DNA from: Poa pratensis
Taxonomy: Eukaryota > Streptophyta > Magnoliopsida > Poales > Poaceae
Direction: 5' to 3'
Length of the DNA: 64,000 nucleotides
NCBI GenBank assembly: GCA_947311845.1
Contig: CAMZMU010000096.1
Location: 18,730,500 to 18,794,499, forward strand
A program made the translations under genes and the position numbers. Below are positions 33,250 through 44,389 of the stretch, in pieces (within the stretch, counting starts at the first letter, position 1; each line of letters starts with the position of its first letter). The notes under the pieces are model-generated. The model did no database searches. It saw only the letters and a program-made list of their open reading frames with translations, and was not told where the DNA came from.

Positions 33250-34044
33250 AGAAACGGCCAGCCGCCACTTCATCCAGTTCGTCGCGGCATCATACCCCTT
33301 CTCGATCTCGAGCTCAGGCGTCAAATGATGCCGCGGTAATACGTTATATGAAGGCTCGACTTGCGAAACAGGAGCAGGAACTGGCGAGTGCCCGAAGCGA
33401 GCTGGAAAGGATGAGGGCAAGGCCTGCTTTACCCACCCAACGGGAGGAGTATGTGCTTGGCGAGATGGAGATCGTGAACAGACAGCTCGAGTGTAAGCAT
33501 GACTGCCTTGATCTTATGAGTTCACAGCCTGTTCTTTTTTGTTCACCCAACTTGTGTTGTTGCAGGTTTTGTTCAAGATTTCCAGGCGGAGCAGGCTCGC
33601 GTGGATGAGCAGTTGAACATGGCAACTGACGAACCCACGACTGGCCGCCAGCACTTTCGATTGGACAAGCACCGAGCACGCATACTCGCGACTCTGCAAG
33701 ATCGGGTGTGGCGGAGCACTATGCTTCTTGAATTGTGCAGGTCGGCCTTCAGTCGAATCAACCAGATGGTTTTTCCGACTGGGCCACAACCTCAAGGAAT
33801 CCACGCGTTGCTCGATCTCTTCCGGTCAACAGGTTCCATTCGAGGCTTCATCACCCAGAAGCTTGTGGACGGTGCCAACGCAACCATGGCATATCTCCGA
33901 AGTCAACGTCCAAATTTGCAGCTACGTCCACCCGTGCCTGGATCGTCTTTGTCCCAGTCGAATCTTGACGAAACATTCGATCACGCGAGGACATTGGTTG
34001 ATTGCTATCAAGCAGCCCCCGAGTGTATCGAGTGGAGTTTATGA
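33250..34044 (+). CDS. Second part of the Tat antisense ORF
   Basis: Two exons, about 33250-33492 and 33566-34044, joined by GTAAGC...TTGCAG borders. The first follows an AG at 33250 and encodes a Ser/Arg-rich then coiled-coil stretch (ARLAKQEQELASARSELERM); the second ends with CYQAAPECIEWSL and a stop. It may continue the previous ORF by splicing around its stop at 33072, or be separate. No domain is recognised. Confidence 0.5.
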
Positions 34045-34290
34045 AAAACAGTATAGATCATGAATTACATAGCCCCCGAGTGCTCGAGTGAGGTTATGAA
34101 TTTTATGAGAGTTGAAGCTTCAACTTATGCATGCAGGCTCAGCCCCCGAGTGATTGATTAGGGTTGAGCAACTTTGTCCTTTGTGTTTCGTGTTACGATC
34201 CAGCCCCGAGTATTCGGTGTGGCTGAATTATTATGTTTGAAGGAGCGAAAGCTTTTATGTTATGAGGCAGCTCAGCCCCCGAGCATACGG
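34010..34290. repeat. Cluster of polypurine-tract-like motifs
   Basis: AGCCCCCGAGTG-type motifs occur at about 34013, 34070, 34141, 34202 (one C short) and 34272, spaced 57-71 bp. The same AGCCCCCGAG motif borders the LTR at 28888 and recurs at about 29502 and 29634. On the element's sense strand they read CTCGGGGGCT, the sequence of the tract that primes plus-strand synthesis. Confidence 0.75.
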
Positions 34291-34439
34291 GTGAGGCTAA
34301 GTTTTGTGCTGATAAGCTATGCGAGTAATAAGTAGGAAAAGTATGAGGAATTTATTGATTATATTCCATTTATGAATTTAGGCTGCAGGCCGCCTCATTA
34401 AAAACCTTCCAGTCCCCTTAGGTACACTGGTAAGGAAAA

Positions 34440-37400
34440 GAGCGCGTCTGAACCTGCAGCCATCCGACATATGTGCCTATTACATTATGCGACTGAGCAA
34501 TCTAAGCATAGAAACGGCGCAGCTGCGCAACGTTCCAAGGATTGTGGGAGAGTTCGCCGGTCTTCGCATGCTTCAGTCTGTATGCTCCACACCTATGACC
34601 TCGGTGATGATGAAGGGTCCTTCCCATGGAGAAGCAAGTTTATGCACCTTCTTTGCTTCAGTCGAAGTACCAAGTCACCCACCTCGAAGGACCTGGTACG
34701 CAGTCGACGGCTGTGATAGTTGCGTAGATCTTGCTGGTAGACAGCTGTACGTGCTAGCGCTGTGTTGCGTGCTTCTTCGAGCAAGTCGACTGCATCTTCG
34801 AGTGCTCGTCTGCATCTTCTTCATTGTATGCTTCGACTCTTGGTGCGTTGAACCTTACGTCTGATGGCAGGATTGCCTCTGCGCCGTAGACCATGAAAAT
34901 GGAGTAAATTGCGTTGAGGCGTTGGGTGTTGTGCGTAGGCTCCATAGCACAGACGGGAGCTCTTCTACCCAAGCACCCGCAGCCCTTTTGAGTGGCACCA
35001 GGAGGCGCTTCTTGATTCCACTCGTCACAAGCCCATTGGCCTTTTCGACTTGGCCGTTTGATTGCGGGTGCGCCACAGATGCATAATTGAGCGTGATATC
35101 TTGCTCTTTGCAGAAGGATTTGAATCCTCAGCCGTGAAGTTTGTACCGTTGTCCGTGATGATGCTGCTTGGCACACCAAAGCGGTATATGATGGATTTTA
35201 TGAAATTGACTGCTGTAGTGGCAGTCGAACTTGTGATGGGTACTGCTTCGATCCACTTGGTGAACTTGTCGACCGCCACCAGAAGGTGAGTATGCCCTCC
35301 ATGGGAGGATTTTTTGAGTGGCCCAACCATATCGAGCCCCCACTGGGCGAAAGGCCAGGCCAATGGTATTGTCTTCAACGCCGATGCGGGTGCGTGCGGC
35401 TTTGTGGCGAATTTTTGGCAGCCGATGCACCTTTTGACTATGTCCTCCGCGTCTTTGAGTGCTGTGGGCCAGTAGAAGCCTGCGCGAAAGGCTTTGGCTA
35501 CGAGTGATCGACTGCTGGCGTGATGCCCGCAAGTACCTGCATGAATATCACGAAGGATGGCTTGGCCATCTTCAAATGCTATGCAACGCTGGAACATACC
35601 TGATATGCTGCGTTTGTAAAGTTCACCGTTGATGACAGTGTATGCTTTAGATCGTCGAGTGACGCGTCTTGACTCTGTGAAGTCTTCGGGTACCTCGCCG
35701 CGGAGTATGTATGCGAGGAAGGGTTGAGTCCAAGTTGGCTCGATGAGGAGTACCTCGACTGGTGGGTCCTCTGTGCTAGGTGTTTTGCTCTTGGCTGGTG
35801 CGGCTGGTGCAGGAGTTGCCCTTCTTTTTGATTGATCTGTGCTCTATGCGCTCGAAAAAGACACCAGGTGGCACTGGTGCTTTGGTCGCACCAATGTTGG
35901 CTAACTTATCTGCTTCTTCATTGCTTTCACGCCCTATGTGCCGCAACTCGCAGCCTTCGAAGCTGCCCTCCATGATGTTGTACAGGTCACGGTAGGCAAT
36001 CATGTTATCTGCGATCGCATCGCAGCCTTCATTGTTTGCTGCACCACCAAATTCGAGTCGCCGTAGATCATCAGTCGAGTGCACCCGAGGGCTTTGGCCA
36101 TCCTCATGCCATGGATCAGAGCCTCGTATTCTGCTTCGTTATTGGATGGGAACTCGAACCCCATTTGTAGGATGTAGCGGAGCTTGTCGCCTTTTGGTGA
36201 TATGAGGATGACACCTGCGCCTGCGCCTTCGTTTTTCTTCGAGCCATCGAAGTACATGGTCCAGGAATTGGACACATCTGGTGCTCCTGGGAGCTGAGCT
36301 TCAATCCACTCGGTGTGGAAGTCGGGTAAGACTTGTGCTTTGATGGCCTTCGGGTAATCATACTTGATGTCTCTTGGTGCTAGCTCGATGAGCCATTTTG
36401 CTACTCGCCCAGTTGCATTGGGGTTTGTGAGGATGTCCCCGATCCCTGAAGTGCTGATTACAGTGATCGGGTGCTCGGAGAAGTAATGCGTCAGCTTCCT
36501 TGAGGACATGAACACGGCGTATGCCAGCTTCTGATAGTGCGGGTACCGCTGCTTTGATGTGGAGAGCACTTCACTCAAGTAATAGACTGGACGTTGTATG
36601 CTTTGGGTGTCCCTCCTCTCTGCGTTCGACCACAGAACAGTGCTCACCACCCTATTAGTTGCAGAGACATATAGGTATAGTGGCTCGCGTTCCCTTGGTG
36701 CTACGAGGATTGGAGGGCTTGTGAGGACTCGCTTGAGGTCCGTGAAGGCTGCTTCGGCTTCTGGCGTCCACTCGAACTTATCTGCCTTCTTCATCAGTCG
36801 ATAGAACGGGAGTGCTTTTTCGCCTAGCTTGCTGATGAATCGACTGAGTGCTGCTACTCTACCCGCCAACTTTTGCACGTCGTGGAGCTTTGAAGGCCTT
36901 TGCATCGTCAAGATGGCCTGTATTTTCTCCGGGTCCGCCTCGATTCCTCGAGCTGAGACTAGATACCCGAGGAGTTGCCCGGCTGGCACGCCGAACGTGC
37001 ACTTCTTCGGGTTGAGCTTGATGTGGAAGCGTTTGAGGTTTGCGAATGTCTCCGCAAGTCATCGAGTAGCGTGCTTTCTTCTCTTGTGGTGATGACGATG
37101 TCATCTACATAGACTGGACGTTTCGCCCAATCTGCTTCTTGAGGCAATCTTGCATCATGCGCTGATAGGTTGCGCCTGCGTTTTGAGCCCGAAAGGCATT
37201 GTGGTGTAGCAGTAGACCCCGAGTGGGGTTATGAACGCCGTTTTTTCTTTCCTCTTCCTTCATCCTTATCTGGTGGTAACCCGAGTAAGCATCCAGGAAG
37301 GACAAGCGAGCGCACCCGGCGGTGGAGTCGACGATCTGGTCGATTCGAGGTAGTGGAAAGTGATCCTTTGGACAGCACTTATTGAGTGCTGTAAAATCTA

Positions 37401-38218
37401 CACACATCCGCAGGATGTCTGTATGCTTCTTCTCTACAAGTACGGGGTTGGCCACCCATTGTGATTTCTTGATCTCTCTGATGAATCCTGCTGCGAGTAG
37501 CCTGTCGACTTCGGCTTCGACTGCAGTTCTTTTTGGGCCGGATATGCGGCGCATTGTTTGTTTGACTGGTTTAGCACCTGGAAGTAGCTGGAGAGAGTGC
37601 TCGGCGAATTCCCTGGGAATACCTGGCATGTCTGCTGGACACCATGCAAATATATCCCAGTTCTCACGAGGAATTCGACGAGCGCGCTTTCCTATGCGAT
37701 AGACAGACTCGACGAGACATTGACTGTCTTGGTCGGGTCAGTCGGGTGCACCTGATGCGATCTTGTGTCGTTGGTGGCACTGAATGCTCTGTCGACTGCC
37801 ACCTTTTTGTGCTCTGGCATAAGTGTTCGATCGTTGGAGACCGCTAGATCGGCGAGTGTTGCTTCCATGCCAAACATCTCAGAGATTTTGCTGAATTCTC
37901 GGTCGCAAGAGTCAGACTTTTGGAAGTTCCCCTTGACTGTGATTACTCCTTTTGGTCCAGGCATCTTCAGCTGGAGGTATGCATAATGTGGCACCGCCAT
38001 GAATCGAGCGAACGTCGGGCGTCCAAGTATAGCATGGTATTATGACTTCAATCGACCACTTCAAACTCAACGACTCTGTCCTGAAGTGGTGCTTGTCCCC
38101 GAACGTTACGTCGAGTTGTATGGTGCCCTCTGGGCTTATTGCTTTCCCTGGAACGATACCGTGGAAGGTATTTGAGGATCTTGGCAGGTTTTCGACTGAC
38201 CTGTTCATTTTGCGGAGC
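34440..38218 (-). pseudogene. Tat-lineage Gypsy pol (PR-RT-RH-aRH-INT), frameshifted
   Basis: In minus-strand order: end of the protease region (FARFMAVPHYAYLQLKMPGP near 37960); RT with MPGIPREFAEHSLQLLPGAK (37629), FLDAYSGYHQIRM (about 37290) and the YVDD box in PVYVDDIVI (about 37105); RNase H (FEWTPEAEAAF, YYLSEVLS); a second RNase H of archaeal type with YFDGS, NNEAEYEAL and YGDSN (about 36250-36040), diagnostic of Tat; integrase with the HHCC pair (HAGTCGHH, CIGCQKF), GLDMVGP and ITDNGTNF (35597-35130); and an integrase C-terminus (RTRSFEVGDLVLRLKQ, about 34680). At least five frame changes interrupt the coding sequence, so no full polyprotein can be made from the sequence as given. Confidence 0.9.
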
Positions 38219-39659
38219 TGATGCATGTAAAATGCATACATGAACTTTGCACTTTAATTGCTTATATTCCAATCATATTTGCATCATATAAGGGTTATAT
38301 CAATGTTTTATAATGATTTTGGGAATACTTCATAGTTTTCCCATTTATTTGGAATTAACCCTGTTTTTCCAGAAAACGTCTTTTTTAGTGTTTCAGACTT
38401 TCCGGGAGCTTCGGGACTCCAAAAAGGGCAAGGTCAAAGAGCACGGTTCAGAATTTTCGAGACGAACGCAATGGGCTTAAATTGAAGACCAGAAGCCCAA
38501 CAGGCTGGAAATGGGAGGGTCCCACGCGGCCTAAAGTACATGGCCGCGTGGGCCCAGCTCGTTTCCCCCTCGGAGCTCCGTGCCGTCGATCTTTCGTCCA
38601 CCGACTCCGTCTTGACCTAAAAACGCCTATAAAAAAGGTCCCCTGGCGTTTCGCGAAAGGAGGCGGCGGAGAAACACAGAACCACGAAACAGAGAGTCAG
38701 AAGGCTGCCGCCGGAGAAGATCGGAGGGGGGAAACGCCGCCGGAATCACCTCCGGAGGGCTCCACCCCCCTCCGGCGTGTTCATCATCAACATCTACAGC
38801 AAGAACTTCTTCACCATCATCACCATGATGAAGGGGGAGTAGTCCACCCCCTGGACTAGGGTTTGTGGTGGTAACTTTTGTATCTCTCCTCTCTCTTGAG
38901 CTTCACTAATTAGTACCGTATGAGCTGCTGAACATGATTACGGTCATCTATGTAATACCTTTGTGGTGAATATTGTGGTGTGAGATGATTTGTTATGCAT
39001 TTACCGTTGTGTTGGAGCTTTTGTGATTTGTCATACTTTGAAGTATGATGTATGTGGGTACGGGATGGCCGATGTGACACGGCATAGGTATTGAGTGACA
39101 CAGTACCGCCCAACGTCCTTTATCTGGGGGTAAAAAGAAAGAGTATGATGTGGGAGTGAGAGAAACCACGCTAGCCTTACGAGGGGTGACCTAGCAACAC
39201 AAATGAGTATTTCTTTCAACTATGTGTTTTAGGACATATAGCCGTCATAAAAAGCTACCATTAAAACATGACAATTGTGTGTACTTTATCTATAACATGA
39301 TGATCACCGTAGATGAGAGAGAGAGAGGATTAAGTGAACCCATGAACCATGTCCATTGTTCCTATAAGAAACACACACTTGAGCTTGTCCTCTTGCTACA
39401 TAGAGGATTGGGCTTTCTCTCTTTGAGAGCTTTCACTTGCTACCTTTGTCTTGTCCTCTTGCAAAGAAGAGGATTGGGACACTTTTACATCCATCCATCA
39501 ACCACTTGTTCTCTAAACTTGTTTAGTGCATAATCAACTAAAACTTGTGACACTTTAGTTGTAGGGAATAGATAACTTTTCCTTCTTGCTCCTGCGGATC
39601 GATACCTTACTTCCACATTGAGAGGTGCTACAGTGATCCCTTGCTCTTGGGGGTTATCA
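38219..39659 (+). repeat. Left LTR of the Athila-type element
   Basis: 1441 bp. Contains CCTATAAAAAAGG near 38628 as the likely TATA box, followed by a GC-rich transcribed part. It abuts Tat pol sequence directly at its left edge. Confidence 0.92.
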
Positions 39660-39768
39660 AGTACTTTTCTGGCGCCGTTGCCGGGGAGCGTAGCGCTTAA
39701 GTTTCTATTCTTGTGTGCACTAGACTAAGCTTGGGGAGGTTCCTTTTATATCTTGCAATCATCTAAGC

Positions 39769-40029
39769 TTGGGGAGGTTCTTTGACTTGTTTGATGATAC
39801 TATGTCTCCCATTTATGATGATGAATATGATATTTTCAGTCCACCCACTATTGAGTATAAAGTTTATTGTGATTATGATATGCCTCCTATATATGATGAT
39901 TACAATGATTATTATGAATGTTTTACTCCCACTATTCCTAATGAAACTGTTTATGCTTATGTGGAGAGTAATGATACTTTTATGCATATGGATCATGATA
40001 AGAATGCTCTATGTGATGGTTATCATTGA
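39769..40029 (+). CDS. Short acidic/aromatic ORF inside the Athila-type element
   Basis: Eighty-six codons beginning MGRFFDLFDD, very rich in Asp, Tyr and Pro with loose repeats of PPIYDDYND. It has no known domain. It lies just after the AAGCTTGGGGAGG repeats that follow the primer site. It may be only a compositional artefact of a transposon-derived repeat; expression is not shown. Confidence 0.3.
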   Translation: MGRFFDLFDDTMSPIYDDEYDIFSPPTIEYKVYCDYDMPPIYDDYNDYYECFTPTIPNETVYAYVESNDTFMHMDHDKNALCDGYH

Positions 40030-42618
40030 TGCTACTGAAAGTTTTTATGAGAGAGGGAGACATGATTTCATATATCTCAAAATATTAAGTCTTCTCTCTT
40101 TTTGTTGAAAATTTTGAAGTTGCACTTGCTTTGCCTTCCTATGCTAGTCACTTTGTGCTTTATTGATTTATTTTCTTACAAGATCCCAATGCATAGGAAG
40201 TGGGTTAGACTTAAATGTGTTTGATATTTGCTTCTTGATGCTCTTTTATATTCAACTCTTATTCCTATGGAGCATCATTAAAACTATCAAGCCTAGCTAT
40301 ATGGCTATAAAGAAAGCGCTTTGCGGGAGGCAACCCGGTTATTTTTGTGTGATTTTCTTTGTGTCCTCTTGCTGTAACAAGAGATTTTGTGTCTAGTTAG
40401 TTTCTGGAGTTTTAATAAAGTGCCAAGTTTTACCCATTTTGGTTTGAAAAGTTGCTTATAGCGTTCGGAGATTTTATTCCTGCACGAATCAGTGCACGGT
40501 ATGATTTTTAATTCTTATTCTGTAACTCCGAATGAGCTCATATTTGAACTGTAGTTGCAACTTTTCATCCTCTGTATGCATGAATTTTTCGGAATTTTTC
40601 GAGAAAGTTTGGTAGGGTAGAAAAATACGTTTTGCTGCTGCTGTTTTTCTGGACAGATTCTGTCCCATTTTGTTTGATGCATGCTTTGAGCTTTTAAGTT
40701 GAATCTTTTTGATCCAATTGAGTTTATGAGTAGGCATACAACATTATACACTTTCTGGACATTCATATGAATTTTTGTTCAAGGATTATATGCAGCAAGA
40801 ACCTATTTGTTTATCACTATTAATGCACCCCACAGAAAAGAAATGGGAGAAACGGTGTTTTGAAGTTTTTTCACAGGGATTGGAGGAGATGCACCAAGAG
40901 CTATCCAAGGATGGTGAAGACCATAAGCTTGGGGATGTGAAGACAACCCCGCTGGACCTACACACTCTCGGTTTGCACACGTCCAACTTCTGTTTTTCGA
41001 TCGAAACACTTTATCGCATAAACTTGGAGCGTCGTTTTTTTTTTGTTTGAGTCTTGAGAGACCACCACACTATCATTTATATATGAGAGAGCTACTGGAA
41101 ATATGGGTTGAAATATGTTGGATGCTTTTATAAGATTGGGAAAAGGGATGTTTGACTTGATTTTTAATGATACATATAGTTGCATGATTCATGAGCTTGT
41201 TTATGAGTAATAGTTTGCAAATTCTTTTTGTAGAGCTATCACTTATTCATGTTTTGGTGCTGATTGTTATTTTACTTGGTTTAACATGGATTAGTTAGTT
41301 CTATGGACACTCATGCATGCATCTAGATGGTCAACTTTCTCCCTTTTGCTAGCCCAAAAACTCCAACAAGCAAAAACTTGTTTCCAACACCTTCAACCAA
41401 AGTTATTCCAGTGAGTCCACCATATCTACCTATTGGCTTTATGCTATTCCGAGTATGTTTAACATGTTGTTTGTGTTATCTTACCTCTGAATGAAAATGT
41501 TTATGTTATTGATTGCAATGGAAAAAAGTTGGTTATATAGCTCTCACGAACTTGATGCACATTTCTTTTATTGCATAATAAAACATGACCCATTGTGATT
41601 AAGATTATGATGTTTGGCTTGAAAATGTTTTGGTTGGAGTTAGCCCATATGTGCTGTCACATGGCAAGCTTTCAACATGCACTCATTCATATTTAGTTGA
41701 TATCATGTACTTTTGTTATGGATGCTTATCATGTGAAATAAATGTGGAAATGAGTAGTTTAAATGAGTTTGTATAAATGGTTAGAGAGACGCCTGGGCCG
41801 CTAATCTAAGCCATGCATCATTCATGGTGGAAATTTACTTACATGCTATGGTGAACCTCTGTGATACACCTTACAATAAAAAACTATTCCAATGGTAAAT
41901 AAAAAGGGTGTTGAGATTGTTCATTTGTTTGTTTGTCTTGTCATTTTGATATGGGCTTGTTCCATATCTGGGACAAGAGGTACCCCAGTTGACGCTCTTG
42001 ATGATACTATTTTACTTACAATGATATTTAATTGAACTTGCTTTGTTTCCCAAGTTGAGTAACACATGGTGTAGTACTTGTATTCAAGGGGCATGAGACA
42101 TTCAACCTTTACTTTGTCAAGCACACTACTCATATTTGCTTTCACTTTAAACTTAATCATTCAAGATGCTATGATAGGGGCAATGAGAGCTTGACACCAA
42201 GATACCATATTGCAATCATTAACTTAAGTAGAGAGTTTGGAAGTTAGATGAAACTTATGCATGCTTTACCTCTACTCATATATACATCTTTCCAAAGTGT
42301 CCACCTATCATATTCAGATTTTCATCATCACTCTATGACCATGTAGGATGTCTACTTATCATTATGCATACATGTGTCCATACTACTATCTGTTATGTTA
42401 CACTTTGTGAACTATCAATGAACATCCTTGTCTTGAATACTTGATATCACTTCATAAACTATTTGCATATTGCTACTCCTTTGAAGAATGAATCATTTGA
42501 CTATATGTAGCAATAGTAATCATCTTTGATATTCATTGTTAAGTATTAAATTGCAAAGTCCATGTTAGTTTTATCATCTTCATACTCGAGGACGAGCATG
42601 GATTAAGCTTGGGGATGT

Positions 42619-44061
42619 TGATGCATGTAAAATGCATACATGAACTTTGCACTTTAATTGCTTATATTCCAATCATATTTGCATCATATAAGGGTTATAT
42701 CAATGTTTTATAATGATTTTGGGAATACTTCATAGTTTTCCCATTTATTTGGAATTAACCCTGTTTTTCCAGAAAACGTCTTTTTTAGTGTTTCAGACTT
42801 TCCGGGAGCTTCGGGACTCCAAAAAGGGCAAGGTCAAAGAGCACGGTTCAGAATTTTCGAGACGAACGCAATGGGCTTAAATTGAAGACCAGAAGCCCAA
42901 CAGGCTGGAAATGGGAGGGTCCCACGCGGCCTAAAGTACATGGCCGCGTGGGCCCAGCTCGTTTCCCCCTCGGAGCTCCGTGGCCGTCGATTTTTCGTCC
43001 ACCGACTCCGTCTTGACCTAAAAACGCCTATAAAAAAGGTCCCCTGGCGTTTCGCGAAAGGAGGCGGCGGAGAAACACAAACCACGAAACAGAGAGTCAG
43101 AAGGCTGCCGCCGGAGAAGATCGGAGGGGGGAAACGCCGCCGGAATCACCTCCGGAGGGCTCCACCCCCCTCCGGCGTGTTCATCATCAACATCTACAGC
43201 AAGAACTTCTTCACCATCATCACCATGATGAAGGGGGAGTAGTCCACCCCCTGGACTAGGGTTTGTGGTGGTAACTTTTGTATCTCTCCTCTCTCTTGAG
43301 CTTCACTAATTAGTACCGTATGAGCTGCTGAACATGATTACGGTCATCTATGTAATACCTTTGTGGTGAATATTGTGGTGTGAGATGATTTGTTATGCAT
43401 TTACCGTTGTGTTGGAGCTTTTGTGATTTGTCATACTTTGAAGTATGATGTATGTGGGTACGGGATGGCCGATGTGACACGGCATAGGTATTGAGTGACA
43501 CAGTACCGCCCAACGTCCTTTATCTGGGGGTAAAAAGAAAGAGTATGATGTGGGAGTGAGAGAAACCACGCTAGCCTTACGAGGGGTGACCTAGCAACAC
43601 AAATGAGTATTTCTTTCAACTATGTGTTTTAGGACATATAGCCGTCATAAAAAGCTACCATTAAAACATGACAATTGTGTGTACTTTATCTATAACATGA
43701 TGATCACCGTAGATGAGAGAGAGAGGATTAAGTGAACCCATGAACCATGTCCATTGTTCCTATAAGAAACACACACTTGAGCTTGTCCTCTTGCTACATA
43801 GAGGATTGGGCTTTCTCTCTTTGAGAGCTTTCACTTGCTACTACCTTTGTCTTGTCCTCTTGCAAAGAAGAGGATTGGGACACTTTTACATCCATCAAAC
43901 CAACCATCTTGTTCTCTAAACTTGTTTAGTGCATAATCAACTAAAACTTGTGACACTTTAGTTGTAGGGAATAGATAACTTTTCCTTCTTGCTCCTGCGG
44001 ATCGATACCTTACTTCCACATTGAGAGGTGCTACAGTGATCCCTTGCTCTTGGGGTTATCA
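42619..44061 (+). repeat. Right LTR of the Athila-type element
   Basis: 1443 bp. Indel-type differences from the left LTR include GTGGCCG versus GTGCCG (near 42982) and CTACTACC versus CTACC (near 43840); substitutions are few. It abuts MULE sequence on its right. Confidence 0.92.
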
Positions 44062-44389
44062 GCGTACTGTCTGGAGCCTGCAGTAGACCGGCTCGGATAC
44101 ATATCCCACGTAGTGGGAGTCTGTGTAAGCTCGGGTGCTCGTGATACGTAATGCGTAACCGGGTCGAGATCATGTAAATTTGCAAATAGGAATTGAATAG
44201 TTCAATATCAAACCCGAGATTCTCCTGCCAGACTCGTGTCGTCGCAGTCTCCCACTCTGCAACGTAGGCGCCAACCCTCCGCATCCACGATAGCGCGCTT
44301 CTATTAGTTCCCTTTCTTGTGAGGCTACAGTTGTACTCAGTGTTAGACAATTTAGTAATTCATACATGTATTGAGTTTTCGATAAATAA

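Larger units (their letters stand above)
28417..38218 (-). mobile_element. Tat-lineage Ty3/Gypsy element, 5' part missing
   Basis: Orientation is minus. From right to left: protease remnant, RT, RNase H, a second RNase H domain, integrase, then a plus-strand additional ORF, a tandem-repeat zone and one LTR (28417-28885). A second RNase H and an additional ORF between pol and the 3' LTR are hallmarks of Tat elements (relatives of Grande, Retand and RIRE2). The gag region, primer site and the other LTR are absent: the sequence stops at 38218, where an Athila-type LTR begins. The element sits inside the MULE; its left flank is MULE DNA. Confidence 0.85.
38219..44061 (+). mobile_element. Non-autonomous Athila-type LTR element
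   Basis: Two nearly identical LTRs (38219-39659 and 42619-44061) start TGATGCATGTAAAATGC and end GGTTATCA. Downstream of the left LTR, after a 10-base spacer, is TGGCGCCGTTGCCGGGGA, the Asp-tRNA primer site of Athila elements. The right LTR is preceded by AAGCTTGGGGATGT, the usual polypurine tract. The 3-kb interior has no gag or pol. LTR differences are few, mostly one- to three-base indels, so insertion was recent. Despite this, the 5 bases outside each end differ (GGAGC at left, GCGTA at right). Confidence 0.9.
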
